Source: DATATB01 sp036268995 (GTDB lineage Bacteria; Planctomycetota; Planctomycetia; Pirellulales; PNKZ01). From it: a DNA stretch of 19,686 nucleotides. The notes under the pieces were generated by a model. That model ran no database searches, was not told where the DNA came from, and was given only the letters and a program-made list of their open reading frames with translations. This document shows, piece by piece, positions 12,201 through 17,136 of the stretch; the stretch's first letter is position 1, and every line of letters begins with the position of its first letter. The stretch is from positions 1-19,686 of the forward strand of contig DATATB010000023.1 of assembly GCA_036268995.1 (NCBI GenBank). The letters are read 5' to 3'. Made by a program: the position numbers and the translations under genes.

Positions 12201-13311
12201 CCAGGCTCTGGCCCCACCCTCCCGCCAGCTCCCAGCCTTGGCCAAACGGCCCGGCCAGGTTGCGGCCAATCACGCTGGCGGAAAACACTCGTCCCAGCGC
12301 CAGTGGCACTCCGGGCACGGGCACGGCCATGTCGGTCGCGGAGGCAAGCTGCTGCACGGGGCCAAGGCCGATGGCACGCTGAATTTCCAGGGCCCACAAG
12401 GTGTTGACGTCGCTGACGTTTTCGCCCAGCGGCCCGAGATAGGCGGCGTCGGCGTCCAGGGCCTGGACGTAAGAGCCCCAGGTCGAGCCCATTTGCGTGG
12501 CCAGGTTTGCGAAGACGGCCGGCCAGGCCGCGCTGGGGATGCTCGGCGGCTGCATGCCCGCTTCCATCGAGGCCCAGTCGATGGTGGTCGTGTTGTCGGC
12601 GGAAAGCAATCCCACCGTGAACGCCACGGCCGGCGTAGCCGCGCTCCACTGGGAACTCAGCCATCCGCCGTAGTACACCGTGACCGTGGCAGATTCGCCT
12701 GGTTCGAGAATTCCCGGGGTTGAGCCGCTGGCCAGGATCTGTACGGATTGGCCGAACCCGGCCGGCGTGGAATTGGTGTTGAAGGCCTCGTTCTTGAGCG
12801 TGGGGTCGAGCGTGAGGAAACCACCCAGGTTTCCGTTCTGACTGGCGGTAAATTGCAGCACGGGCGCTGCCATCGGCGCGGTGCCGGTGTTTTGGTATTC
12901 AACCGTGATGAATGCCGAGTTGGTAGCTGTCAGCGAAGGCGGCGCCACAACGGTGGCGGCGAAATTCGCGGCAGGAGCGAGGCGTTCTTCCAACTGCTCG
13001 AACGCGAGCCGGAAGCGGGCAGACTGTTTCTTTCGATGAGGATCCCCGAGGTGTTCGTACCGCATTTGCCGCATATTGGCCGCGACAGCATTCCGGTAGC
13101 TCCTAACACCGGTTGCGCGTTTGCGACGGCTCTGTCGGCGTGACCTCGCCTTAGTCACAGTCGAAATGAGTTCCCCCTCAGAAACCATCGGGTGGTCCAA
13201 AATGTTGGGCATTTGAAGCCGCCACCATCGATAATCAAGCAGTCGTCCGAGACTCCGCAGTGAGTCGCGCGGGCGGGCGACGGTGTGTTTCAACGTTTTG
13301 CTTTGCGGCAT
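229..13311 (-). CDS. Giant mosaic surface protein (LEPR motif, RHS/YD repeats, beta-helix, spherulin-4, GH-A-like, Ig-like, dockerin)
   Basis: One unbroken frame of 4360 residues. Order by residue: basic Arg-rich leader 1-104; LEER motif 106-113; CARDB-like beta domain about 114-235; RHS/YD region about 355-1137; Gly/Asn/Ala-rich region 1138-1978; parallel beta-helix about 1979-2950; spherulin-4-like domain 2985-3208; Ig-like linker; clan GH-A-like module 3279-3800; Ig-like domains 3801-4030; dockerin-like pair about 4036-4098; Pro/Ala/Ser/Thr-rich tail to a basic end. There is no ordinary signal peptide, as is usual for planctomycete LEPR proteins, so I infer export to the cell surface. The chosen ATG has GGAG ten bases upstream. 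A GTG at 13158 with GAGGGGG 14 bases before it is a possible alternative, since LEPR motifs usually lie nearer the start. Family knowledge supports adhesion, self-encapsulation (RHS) and glycan contact, but the actual role is unknown. Domain calls are from motif reading only. Confidence 0.92.
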   Translation of the reverse strand: MPQSKTLKHTVARPRDSLRSLGRLLDYRWWRLQMPNILDHPMVSEGELISTVTKARSRRQSRRKRATGVRSYRNAVAANMRQMRYEHLGDPHRKKQSARFRLAFEQLEERLAPAANFAATVVAPPSLTATNSAFITVEYQNTGTAPMAAPVLQFTASQNGNLGGFLTLDPTLKNEAFNTNSTPAGFGQSVQILASGSTPGILEPGESATVTVYYGGWLSSQWSAATPAVAFTVGLLSADNTTTIDWASMEAGMQPPSIPSAAWPAVFANLATQMGSTWGSYVQALDADAAYLGPLGENVSDVNTLWALEIQRAIGLGPVQQLASATDMAVPVPGVPLALGRVFSASVIGRNLAGPFGQGWELAGGWGQSLAVQSDGSVIITQPDGSQLQFTPAGNGYTSPTGDYDTLANVGNGIFTLTQPDGQVTEFANGQVAYVQDTNGNRVTAGYTGALLTSLTASSGPSITISYNAAGLISSVASSLGQVTTYSYDATNQYLASVAGPTGQTTTYSYNTTSGSPAQNALTTIAFPGGTHQYFTYDSEGLLSGTSNDGGAQPQTFAYAQGQVSVTDGVGNTSELDYNEQGLLFKSIDPLGNVTLDAYDSGFNLVKVTNALGLSETYTYNSVGEATASTDFLGNTTQFVYAGPFNQLASMTDANDNTTQYTYSSAGDLLSTTYANGTSSTSTFNPQGDATSFLNQNGQATNYTYNAAGQVLTETFADGSQYTYTYNSLGAMVTATDATGTTTFTYDSTTQLLTKVAYPTGMYLTFTYNAAGQRTTMVDQTGFTVNYSYDSVGRLSGLTDGSGNPIVTYTYDADGRLSEKTNGNGTKTTYQYDANGNVLHLINYASDGSINSQFDYTYNALELQTSEATLDGSWTYTYDADGQLTHAVFASTNPSVPSQDLAYSYDAMGNRITTVINGTTTAYVSNNVNEYTSVGGVADTYDKDGNLLSDGTNTYTYNELNQLVSVVGPSGTTTFTYNALGQQVAVTTNGQATQYLIDPSGLGNVVEQYTGSGALVADYTYGLGLTSQVTTAGSYYYDFDALGSTAGLTNALGTYVDKYSYLPFGASLTTQTVSNPFQFVGYSGVMTEANGLLFMRARYETSAVGRFISTDPSEILAPNLYAYAGNNATTLVDPTGLDTATSDGAIGKLVWLGVGQDVVDLFNGKNNWFGTSLDMSALLYKNPVVSAGGDAVGIYNGTNDNWIGTSLDFSAVLYANPEVAVVAGIYNATWTVLGWEQNGLKWIVNAIRNSSAPPDTPSQQQGVDLPNTTGNTSQNYYDATNDADTQPIDRTDIFANGDSQTLGIGTDGDVANIVTISPQSDGHDSVTMSGQGAQVAEDNASITVAAGASGTIGGDGNTITAQDGCNISITTGDITFNVANSCTINIDPSGQSGTTLYVNMSGGATTLINNAPNDATINASGTGALQTQGDQGFQINTADDSNIAVIGSNCAITAGTNSLCAVNGANDTLTTAGGDSATTDDQNTSAFAYNDVLYGASQIANMFGSELGEMIAGNNPFAKAGGAAIGSAVVNNLLQLAGVDTPWLSNNITSNIESQASFNSALNAALGQQGSSVVGALEGNALSTLSSLLLADAGQKLGISGFAGVAFTSAGTSIASQVLSNVTAAVQQGQDLNQLTPAALLDAISWSTVLTSIGNELGDYLSSQIGGGLFDPTNVSEELFDLVGGTSLAAAGGEIGSAVADALANEVCLTGGIASIVDGALDGTVLGDAFGTALGGLLLPGVGALLGTVIGDAIGTVVYSFLNDITGGLFSNLFSSSPWEYQFITFDPTTNQLDAPASLDFAKDTTATLRQGTYSLTDAYIGTVNNIIASIGTVDPASFRPADTLNGAAFFAYVNSSKYWGANDYQVVFGEEPYNVNEDGNPAAIVQMAVQYELTQLSFSSGDVMRIRAFNAWKASVTNPEDGQSLDALMSDLQIADDYTQYLANSTTINTLMASSPDSAFATGWVAVLLQADALGLNQTTQITVTSTNDDGPGSLRQAIIQANDAPGGANIVFSISPSDPGYNASYTGMIGEPASGAWVIQLDSPLQTIENETGPITISGLPGDESTTLSAPEIVLDGSAAGSGAFGLILGSNACDVEGLGIVHFSSGGILITGTADNRIVSNYIGENTGPSGLGSGILVTGGTFQNSIESNVIVDNSGAGIDFRGVGTNNNVVSGNRIGASADGTFAVPNSGPGVLIEQGASQNLLDNNVISGNANHGVYITGVGTDDNQLTNNMIGVQANGLSPLPNQGDGVFVRDYAHGTQIGGTDADNGNVDGGDGNIISGNAQSGIETDSTASLTWIGYNTIGLQSTGLVALPNSLYGIFVHGGANEDDIENNIISGNTLAGVFISGAGTDSNVLRGNFIGTTSDGIEALGNGDAGVSIAAGASDNLLDNNVISGNDSHGVYISDTGTNDNQLTNNTIGEDVTGTFAIANQGDGVFVGGGASGTAIGGVTSASANIIGGNVQSGVEVAGTTILTQIASNLIGLSATGMSAIPNVLYGVFVHAGANGSSIDDNTISGNTLAGVFLSDTGTYSNVVLGNFIGTTPDGTQALGNGDAGVLIENGAQSNLLDDNVISGNDAHGVYITGAGTNNNQLTNNRIGEDVTGTFAIPNQGDGIFVRAGAQGTVIGGSTSASGNVIGGNAQNGVEVDSGATQTEIENDLIGLDASGASAVPNAENGVFLHGGASGSTIADSTISGNTLAGVYLSDAGTDSNVVQGNLIGTTPDGTKAIGNGGEGVLVVGGASQNLFADNTVSGNALAGFSLSGTGTDSNVLRGNFIGTTSDGTKALGNGGDGVSLANGADSTLLDENVISGNDGNGVSLTDPNTIANQLTNNTIGEDVSGTFALPNQDDGIYVGGGARDTVIGGSTSASGNVIGGNKENGVELDTGATETRVTNNLIGLSAAGTTPVQNALSVLLIHAGVTESIIASNTVSGPTFVGPVTPTVTVSDSGGIYTGLTFPASAIASASDGTTVYSSAPSTLVPAYFYPSPGGSPWDQLTAAAATSPIMAIMNPDSGPGTAVDPNYVSAVNKLRAAGGKVIGYVDTDYATIPLATVEAEIDSYRAWYNLDGIFIDEMTSAATPDALAYYQAIYNYVHAAESSWIVVGNPGTNAAEAYAQYPVADVLVVYEDGSGYDTYAPPSWEQNYGASHFANIVYDVTSTATMQAYVNEAESEGTGWLYVTDGPSPNPYAALPSYWSQFLAAEAASQDMTGTSDQPMTGSFTYVYTDSVGQTSNVAPTSPGTYSVTATFTSSNPNYSNAVSTPVVFTIAQPTATITVDATQVTQTVPTNFVGTNVALWDPLGTTAQTQALVQAAGIGAIRIPGGSAADTFHFDVAPTPGSGASSLAEMAQYVAALGATGIVTLNYGTGSPQEAAAEIAYLDGSPSDTTVIGVGQQWSDASSSWVSVDWHTVGYWASLRAASPLAIDDGLNFLRIDRSASFGFQYFEVGNEVYGANPAYAAQEGTVPWETDEHASPGDPATYVAFAKQLQTVADEINPAVKLGIDADITYSSAWVASVLQQAVLQQFTVGWISDHYYLQQPGTENDDTLLAANPWAARAASYEGLLQTYLGAAGSQVPLLLTEFNSVSSDPGNQTTNLANGLFFANTYGSLLQTTYQVAVSWDEHDGWATGNNNIESDATGGWRLGGDYGLLGPANADPSQEPATGPNVPYPTYFADQLISKFAQAGDTVFQVSSDNPLLSAYAVQQPNGQLNLLVVNTSSINDLTGQFQISGLTPQAEANVWQYGIAQDVAQSQSTDGDSALTNFNTMLSVTGSSFSYLFPASSMTVLNLQQAVSVTVNPLNITYGTALADSQLSGMASYDLNGMVVQVPGTFQYTSAAGLVLPASSTPYMEAVTFTPTDSTDFSSATASVSILVEAAPVVVGAFASGTTWNASYLSMLDAAGLGSSAASGEGFELASGANQLTTIPWTNINQISIAFSEFVNVSQSSLTLYNSANTTVPISGFSYNGTANIATWQFATPLVAGKYVMNLAGTSVTDSNNTELDGAWTTGVSTFAAGSGDGSPGSDFNFYFDVLPGDANSSGTVTNGDVLITKLQVGAVSNSSNYLDDVNASGNITNGDVLLEKLQVGSNINTFASPQLPPQSAPAAAPATVNSDDSSGGSVVMISPAAGFIVPTLVPVAIVPSADDDGPSVAISSSGDGSTADDPDANSAAPIPQPAPAALVLSMTISPALSAPTAPTSTSLLPLVPPTSAIVVLTSPLTMPTAPLPTESALAASPVADLLFQSLAESTVSASPTVPTAPTLEPSDALALAFGSLVPTPSLAAFTPIDDVADNAAPTSLPAALTSTYPTPASPMALDQVFATGSGSPAAEFSAVDFALTRRTARLVMAQSQRWL
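1018..1206 (-). other. Dockerin-like calcium-binding repeat pair of the giant protein (residues about 4036-4098)
   Basis: Two related segments, GDANSSGTVTNGDVL (from D4042) and DDVNASGNITNGDVL (from D4072/D4073), have the Dx(N)xSGxxxxxD spacing of type I dockerin calcium loops, each followed by a helix with xKLQVG. Planctomycete and other environmental genomes often end large surface proteins with dockerin-like pairs without any cellulosome. I therefore infer a protein-attachment or calcium-folding role. No cohesin domain is visible in this window. Confidence 0.8.
1912..3477 (-). other. Clan GH-A-like glycoside hydrolase module of the giant protein (residues about 3279-3800)
   Basis: The domain reads like bacterial alpha-L-arabinofuranosidase or related clan GH-A enzymes: a TNFVGTNVALWDP opening, RIPGGSAAD, the acid/base motif FEVGNEVYG (E3455) and the nucleophile-type motif LLLTEFNS (E3587), 132 residues apart. 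A C-terminal beta domain ends near SSMTVLNLQQ. Both glutamates expected of a retaining GH-A enzyme are present, so I infer an active glycosidase. The exact family (GH51, GH39, GH79 or an unclassified relative) cannot be told by eye. It sits between Ig-like domains, as in modular extracellular enzymes. Confidence 0.7.
3688..4359 (-). other. Spherulin-4-like TIM-barrel module of the giant protein (residues 2985-3208)
   Basis: The module starts with PAYFYPSPGGSPW and contains GKVIGYVDTDYA, DGIFIDEMTS (D3073, D3078, E3079) and VVGNPGTN, the pattern of the spherulin-4 family. Characterised relatives (fungal Sph3, family GH135) hydrolyse galactosaminogalactan-type polymers of the extracellular matrix, and the acidic DGIFIDE motif lies at the active site. 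The acidic residues are present, so catalysis is possible. The substrate here is unknown, and many bacterial members are uncharacterised. Confidence 0.75.
4462..7377 (-). repeat. Right-handed parallel beta-helix with 537-bp super-repeats (residues about 1979-2950)
   Basis: The region opens with TVTSTNDDGPGSLRQAIIQA, a typical start of secreted beta-helix domains, and continues with NxISGN and GNxIG rungs as in pectate-lyase-fold adhesins. A larger unit repeats: the GNFIGTT codons anchor at 6211, 5674 and 5137 (two exact 537-bp steps, 179 residues each), then 4963 (a 174-bp, 58-residue step), with a diverged copy at 6769 (558 bp upstream). Each 537-bp unit holds three sub-repeats of about 58-63 residues (GNFIGTT, NTIGEDV and NLIGLSA types), so the 174-bp step equals one sub-repeat. 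Such domains bind or cleave polysaccharides; I see no catalytic signature. Confidence 0.88.
7378..9900 (-). other. Lower-GC Gly/Asn/Ala-rich region after the RHS core (residues 1138-1978)
   Basis: This part of the giant protein matches no domain I recognise. It begins with two imperfect copies of a segment around GTSLDxSAxLYxNPxV (nt about 9655-9815). Next come short beta-type repeats rich in Gly, Asn, Thr and Asp resembling N-I-T-V-x-x-G turns (nt about 8890-9390), then a helical Ala/Gly/Ser-rich stretch, then a glycine zipper (about 8030-8150), then a mixed-composition segment with several aromatic residues. Hand counts of single 60-base lines give about 45% GC at 7681-7740 and 50% at 9121-9180, against 67% at 5101-5160 in the beta-helix part. 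It may be a membrane-interacting or adhesin-like insert; the function is unknown. Confidence 0.6.
9901..12249 (-). repeat. RHS/YD-repeat region with complete RHS core (giant protein residues 355-1137)
   Basis: The region opens with a GWELAGGWGQ stretch and then runs through dozens of tyrosine-aspartate-type repeats of the form YTYNxxGxL, YSYDAxGN and TYTYDADGRL. It closes with a recognisable RHS core: a YxPFG segment, QFVGYSG, RARYETSAVGRFISTDP, YAYAGNN and finally DPTGL at residues 1133-1137. In characterised RHS and TcC proteins these repeats form a hollow shell, and the core self-cleaves just after the DPxGL motif to release an enclosed C-terminal toxin. The core looks intact, so self-cleavage is possible, but what follows is 3,200 residues instead of a short toxin. 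Confidence 0.9.
12973..12996 (-). other. LEPR-type N-terminal motif (QLEERLAP) of the giant protein
   Basis: Residues 106-113 read QLEERLAP and directly follow a strongly basic stretch (residues 54-102, many Arg and Lys). Short motifs of the form LExRxLL/LAP near the N-terminus are a hallmark of very large planctomycete surface proteins and are thought to mark export or processing; the mechanism is not established. The motif is the main taxonomic clue in the window, together with the related ENRRLLA in the upstream ORF. Confidence 0.75.
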
Positions 13312-13380
13312 TGGCAGCGGTCTCCATCCGTCGGTTGCCGGCGCAACGGGAAATACACAAGTCGAGAGGTGTACACTTTG

Positions 13381-13902
13381 TTAGTGTCTGAGTGTTCCGT
13401 CGATCGTCGCTCCCGAGGCAATCGTAACGCCGATCGGCGTGCCGCCAGACAGCGTGAATGTACTGCTAACCATTACGGTGCTTGAGACAGTCACCGTACC
13501 GCCGACGAGCGTCAGCGCATTCGCAGAGTTCAAACTGTGGATCGTATCCGTCCCGGCTCCATAGATGATTGGCGCTGTGGCGGAATTGATGACAACGTCG
13601 TCGGCGCTTCTTGGCAGCGAACCGGTTGCTCCAATTTCTTGGATTGCCCCAGTTGATCCGTCACCAGCGCGGGTCCAGGTGACGGTCGCTAGCAGCCGGC
13701 GGTTTTCTCGAAATTCAAACTGCAGAGGGCGAACGCCGATGGCAAAGGGGCATGAGAAGGCCGAGTCGAATAGGCCGCCAAAGCCGAACCAAGGCAGCCG
13801 CAGAAGCCGACCCGGCAAGGAGCTACGCTTCGCGCCGCCCGCGCGTTTGCCGGCGGCTTTGTGTTGAGACGGCTGTCTTGAACACCGAGCCTTGCGAGCC
13901 AT
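13381..13902 (-). CDS. Truncated LEPR-type surface protein (N-terminal fragment)
   Basis: A 173-residue product starting at an ATG preceded by GAGGGA. A basic leader (residues 1-35) and a hydrophobic segment (LPWFGFGGLF) precede the motif ENRRLLATVTW, a LEPR-type variant. Next comes the sequence that usually opens large planctomycete repeat proteins: TWTRAGDGSTG, LPRSADDVVINSAT, NALTLVGGTVTV and TFTLSGGT. The frame then stops at GTLRH, only about 100 residues past the motif, where family members normally run on for hundreds or thousands of residues. It is probably the 5' remnant of a larger gene that lost its 3' part; a short functional protein is less likely. It ends 69 bases before the giant gene, on the same strand. 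Confidence 0.6.
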   Translation of the reverse strand: MARKARCSRQPSQHKAAGKRAGGAKRSSLPGRLLRLPWFGFGGLFDSAFSCPFAIGVRPLQFEFRENRRLLATVTWTRAGDGSTGAIQEIGATGSLPRSADDVVINSATAPIIYGAGTDTIHSLNSANALTLVGGTVTVSSTVMVSSTFTLSGGTPIGVTIASGATIDGTLRH

Positions 13903-13926
13903 CTGTCCCTCGGTTCTAACTGCCAA

Positions 13927-14683
13927 GGCCGGTTCCGAAGAAACTGCGCCGACTGCTCCGATGCCGAGCCATTGCTCGGTTGGCGCCTTGCCATGCCGTA
14001 GAACCTACGTGGCTCATGGACCCTCAACAAGGGGTGTTGCGGCAAATTCCAAGTGGGGGGATAGCGTTTCCCGGTGAAGTTTACAAAACGACGTCCGTCA
14101 ACCGGATATCCGTGCAAGTAAGTCCCCGGCAGGTCGCTTGCAATTCGAGAAGAGCAACTTCGCCGTGGCGATCTTTAGTGACTGCCTCGTGGCCACGGTC
14201 ATCGTCAAATGCAGCGAACGCATCGCGCGGCCAGTGGCACGTCTAACTCGGCGATCAAGATCAGCGACAGTGGGGCGAACAGGACGGCCTATCCATTCGG
14301 CTCGAAGGTGACGATCCGCGACATGGGTATCGGACAGACGGAAAACGGTGACCGTCACGCTCAGCAACTCGGACAACAGCACTCACGTCATGTTCTGGCT
14401 CTAGCCAGTGGGATTTTGCGCGCTTCGGCGCGATCCGCCGGGTCGGCATCCCCAAGCCGGGCGATGTGACCGCCGCGGGTTCGTTAAAAAGCAAGATCAG
14501 CAGCCGGCTCACGGGGTGTTGGACGTGGAGCCTCGCACTGGTGTCATACTCGTGGCCGATTTGCTGTAGCGGCTTCTTCGGCCCGTTTTATACTCAATTC
14601 GACGTCCGACTCTGGGCCCCTGTTGTCTTCCGTTTTCCGACAAATTACCGCTCGGTGTCTCATCACGGAAGGCGCCCGCTTCA
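13927..14683. other. Spacer of about 750 bp with no supportable gene
   Basis: No open frame here has a recognisable protein or convincing start on either strand. Some plus-strand fragments look faintly protein-like (for example VTVTLSNSDNSTHVMFWL near 14340-14400), but frames break every few dozen codons, which would fit old, degraded coding DNA. A perfect 6-bp hairpin, CCGAGC-CATT-GCTCGG, lies at 13964-13979, upstream of the truncated LEPR ORF; its role is unknown. I see no tRNA, promoter or riboswitch that I could defend. Confidence 0.5.
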
Positions 14684-15655
14684 TTATCGCGCGCCGTAGA
14701 TATTGCATTTGGGCAAATCCTTTTTCAGCGCGGCGGCGCCGGCTTTCGTGACCTGCGTGTTGGTAAGGATCAGCGTCTGCAAGCCCTTCAGGGCGGCCAG
14801 GTGCTTGATCCCTGCGTCGGTCATTTTCGGGCCGCCGGTGGACAGCCATTGCAAGCTCTTCATGCCGGCCAGCTCCTTCAGCCCTGCGTCGGTCATTTTT
14901 GTGCTGCCGATATCCAGCCAATGCACGTTGTTCATACCGGCCACGTGCCTCATCCCCGCGTCGGTGAACTCCACGCCCCAGACGGTCAGCTCTTGCAGGC
15001 CCTCCAGGCCGGCCAGGTCCTTGAGCCCCGCGTCCGTCATGTTTGTGCCGCTCACGTTCAACCTTTGCAAGCTCTTCAGTCCAGCCAGGTGCTTTATCCC
15101 CGCGTCGGTCACCGGGCAGTGATTGAGGTACAGCCTCTGCAAACTCTTCAGCCCGGCCAACTCCTTTATCCCCGCGTCGGCCACTTTATTGTTGCGAAGG
15201 TCGAGCGTGTGCAAGCTCTTCAACCCGGCCAATGCTTTAAGCCCCGTGCCCGTCACCTGCGTTTTATTCAGGTACAACGCTTCCAAGCTCTTGAGCCCGG
15301 CCAGCTCCTTCAGCCTTGCGTCGGTCACATTCGTGGCGTTAAAGCTCAGGCCGAACGCGGCCCCGGGGTCGGGCAGCTTCGCCAGCACTCCCTCTTTCCA
15401 CTCGGAGAACTGAAACACCGGCAGCGCCCCGGTCCCGCCTTTTGCCTGGGCCTGAAACTTAGGCGCTTCCGTCGGTCTCATTTGCATCCAGCCGACGGCG
15501 GCGCCGGAGTCCGTCCACGCCTTGACGATCTCCGGCGGCAATGGCATGGGCGCAACTTTCCTGTCACCGCCCGCGCCGGCGAAAACACTCAACGGGCAAC
15601 TCGCCAGCACGGCCAGCGCTGCCAGGTAATGCCACGTTGTCCCTTGCTGTTGCAT
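14684..15655 (-). CDS. Exported leucine-rich-repeat protein
   Basis: A 323-residue product. I chose the ATG at 15655 because AAGGG lies just before it and it gives a good signal peptide (hydrophobic LAALAVLASC, cleavage likely after SVFA, residue 26); the frame could extend to 15700. Residues about 100-318 form nine leucine-rich repeats of 24 residues with the consensus VTDAGLKELAGLKSLQxLxL, the ribonuclease-inhibitor-like type common in planctomycetes. No enzymatic domain is seen. LRR solenoids bind protein partners, and the partner here is unknown. The repeats are strong at DNA level as a 72-bp period. The same-strand neighbours are a SUMF1-fold gene upstream and surface proteins downstream, but the spacers are too long for a tight operon. 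Confidence 0.88.
   Translation of the reverse strand: MQQQGTTWHYLAALAVLASCPLSVFAGAGGDRKVAPMPLPPEIVKAWTDSGAAVGWMQMRPTEAPKFQAQAKGGTGALPVFQFSEWKEGVLAKLPDPGAAFGLSFNATNVTDARLKELAGLKSLEALYLNKTQVTGTGLKALAGLKSLHTLDLRNNKVADAGIKELAGLKSLQRLYLNHCPVTDAGIKHLAGLKSLQRLNVSGTNMTDAGLKDLAGLEGLQELTVWGVEFTDAGMRHVAGMNNVHWLDIGSTKMTDAGLKELAGMKSLQWLSTGGPKMTDAGIKHLAALKGLQTLILTNTQVTKAGAAALKKDLPKCNIYGAR
14700..15355 (-). repeat. 72-bp tandem repeats encoding the LRR array
   Basis: Within the LRR gene, near-identical segments around the codons for AGLKSLQ and TDAG recur about every 72 bases, nine times (for example around 14810, 14882, 15026 and 15098). The period is a multiple of three, so unit gain or loss would keep the frame. 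This explains the long repetitive shadow frame on the opposite strand. Confidence 0.85.
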
Positions 15656-16114
15656 GGTTCCCTTTGTTGCCGAAGTTATGATTACATCGCTTCCGTCCAT
15701 ATAGCGAGCATTCCCCGTTGTCGGGGTTTGCTGAACCCTTGGATTCTAACCGGCTACGCCAGGCAACGCCAAACGTCGCAGTGTCTTGAAACAGTCCCGG
15801 CGCGACCCCGCGAGGATCGGCCCGGTCGATGTGACCGCAGCGCAGTTCTAGGCGGAGTTTTCCTTGTGCCCTTGGTAGAATGGCGACATGGAGCGGAGCG
15901 GGATCACGATAAATCGCCGGAAGGCCTGGCACCCAGCGCGAGTGGGGTTTGTGAGCACGTCCTAACTCGGCCGTTCGTCGGGGCGGATATCGGTATTGCT
16001 TTCGCAGTAGCGTGGACGGCGATCATTGGGCCTAGAACGGGTGAGTCGCCATCAATCGGCCTTTCGCTTGCCGTTTATCTGTTGGGCTTCAGCTCCACCG
16101 GCTTCGTTGTCAGC
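15656..16114. other. Spacer of about 460 bp with no supportable gene
   Basis: This is the stretch between the LRR and SUMF1-fold genes. A hairpin, CCCCG-TTGT-CGGGG, sits at 15713-15726, just upstream of the LRR start. It could be a regulatory hairpin or a weak terminator for the upstream gene, but a T-run is lacking. A 25-codon plus-strand frame from 15888 has no ribosome binding site that I would trust. No RNA gene or further coding sequence is recognised. Confidence 0.45.
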
Positions 16115-17053
16115 CTACCGAACGGGCACTGCGAGGCGGAAGCTGACGGTCTCGCCGGCGTCATCTGGCTCGCCGTTTTTGCGGCTCGCGGAGCGGCCGT
16201 AGATTGGGGCGTTGCGCCAGCAGCCGCCGCGGAGCACTCGGAATGAGCCTGCCTTGGCCGGTGGTCCCTGAGGATCCGTTATGGCCCCGTCGGGGTAGTC
16301 GCCAAAGACGTCCGAGCACCATTGCATCACGTTGCCGTGCATGTCCTGCAAGCCGAACGCATTCTTTTGATACTGCCCGACGGGCGCCGTGAACGCATAG
16401 CCGTCGTTTTCTTTGATTCCCCACTTCATCCCGGTGACCTCGCGAAATTTGGCGTCGGCTACGTTCGCATGCTTCGCCATCCCTTGCACGTCGTCCCCAA
16501 AACTGTAGCGCGTTCGGCTTCCCGCACGGCAGGCAAACTCCCACTGTGCCTCTGTCGGCAAGCCATACTCCTGGCCGTCTTTCTCGCCGAGCCATTTGCA
16601 GAACGCCCTCGCATCGTTCCAACTCGTCTTCACCACCGGGTGCTCATCCGCCTGCGCATAGCCGGGATTGCGCCAGCTGTACTTACCGCCCCCCTCAAAG
16701 CTCTTTTTGGCTTGGTCCCAACCATAGCCCTGGCCGCCCTTCTCGGGATCGGTCTTGTAGCCGGTATCCTTCACGAAGGCCGCGAACTGACCGCGCGTGA
16801 CCGGCGTCACTCCCAAGTAAAAATCCTCGCTCAACGTCACTTCGTGCGGCGTCTCGCTGCGAAGCTGGCCCGGTTCTCCCTTCGGTGCTCCCATCGTGAA
16901 TGTTCTCCCCTTGGCCGGAATTTGGATCAGCTTAAGCGTTGGAAACGTCTTGGACACGATCTCCTTCATTTCCGACTGCTGCGCGAAGGACGGCAACGCC
17001 GTCGCCGGCAGGAACGTCAGAACCAGAGAAACATAGAGCGAAGGTTGACGCAT
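16115..17053 (-). CDS. Exported formylglycine-generating-enzyme-like (SUMF1-fold) protein
   Basis: A 312-residue product. GAGGA seven bases before the ATG supports the start. Residues 1-24 are a signal peptide (ending LPSFA). The rest is one SUMF1/FGE-sulfatase domain: FTMGAPKGE, PHEVTLSEDFYLGVTPVTRGQFAAF, HPVVKTSWNDARAFCKWL, GLPTEAQWEFACRAG, GLQDMHGNVMQWCSDVF, RVLRGGCW and FRLAVPV. True formylglycine-generating enzymes have two copper-binding catalytic cysteines shortly after the RGG segment. Here that stretch reads WRNAPIYGRSASR without Cys; the nearest is C278 in RGGCW. It is therefore probably not a sulfatase activator but one of the many exported SUMF1-fold proteins abundant in planctomycetes, possibly a binding protein. 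No sulfatase gene is visible nearby. Confidence 0.9.
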   Translation of the reverse strand: MRQPSLYVSLVLTFLPATALPSFAQQSEMKEIVSKTFPTLKLIQIPAKGRTFTMGAPKGEPGQLRSETPHEVTLSEDFYLGVTPVTRGQFAAFVKDTGYKTDPEKGGQGYGWDQAKKSFEGGGKYSWRNPGYAQADEHPVVKTSWNDARAFCKWLGEKDGQEYGLPTEAQWEFACRAGSRTRYSFGDDVQGMAKHANVADAKFREVTGMKWGIKENDGYAFTAPVGQYQKNAFGLQDMHGNVMQWCSDVFGDYPDGAITDPQGPPAKAGSFRVLRGGCWRNAPIYGRSASRKNGEPDDAGETVSFRLAVPVR

Positions 17054-17136
17054 TATCTGATCCTCGGTTGAACGTCGCCATTAAAGGAAACACGCTCGTG
17101 CTGCTAATTACCGAACGCTGCGGTGTTACAAGAACC

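Noticed and set aside
15888..15965. 25-codon plus-strand frame in the spacer
   Set aside because: It is too short, without a clear ribosome binding site or similarity that I can name.
14801..16246. Plus-strand open frame of 481 codons
   Set aside because: It runs antisense through the LRR gene, repeats with that gene's 72-bp period and has no recognisable domain; it is a shadow of high-GC repetitive coding DNA.
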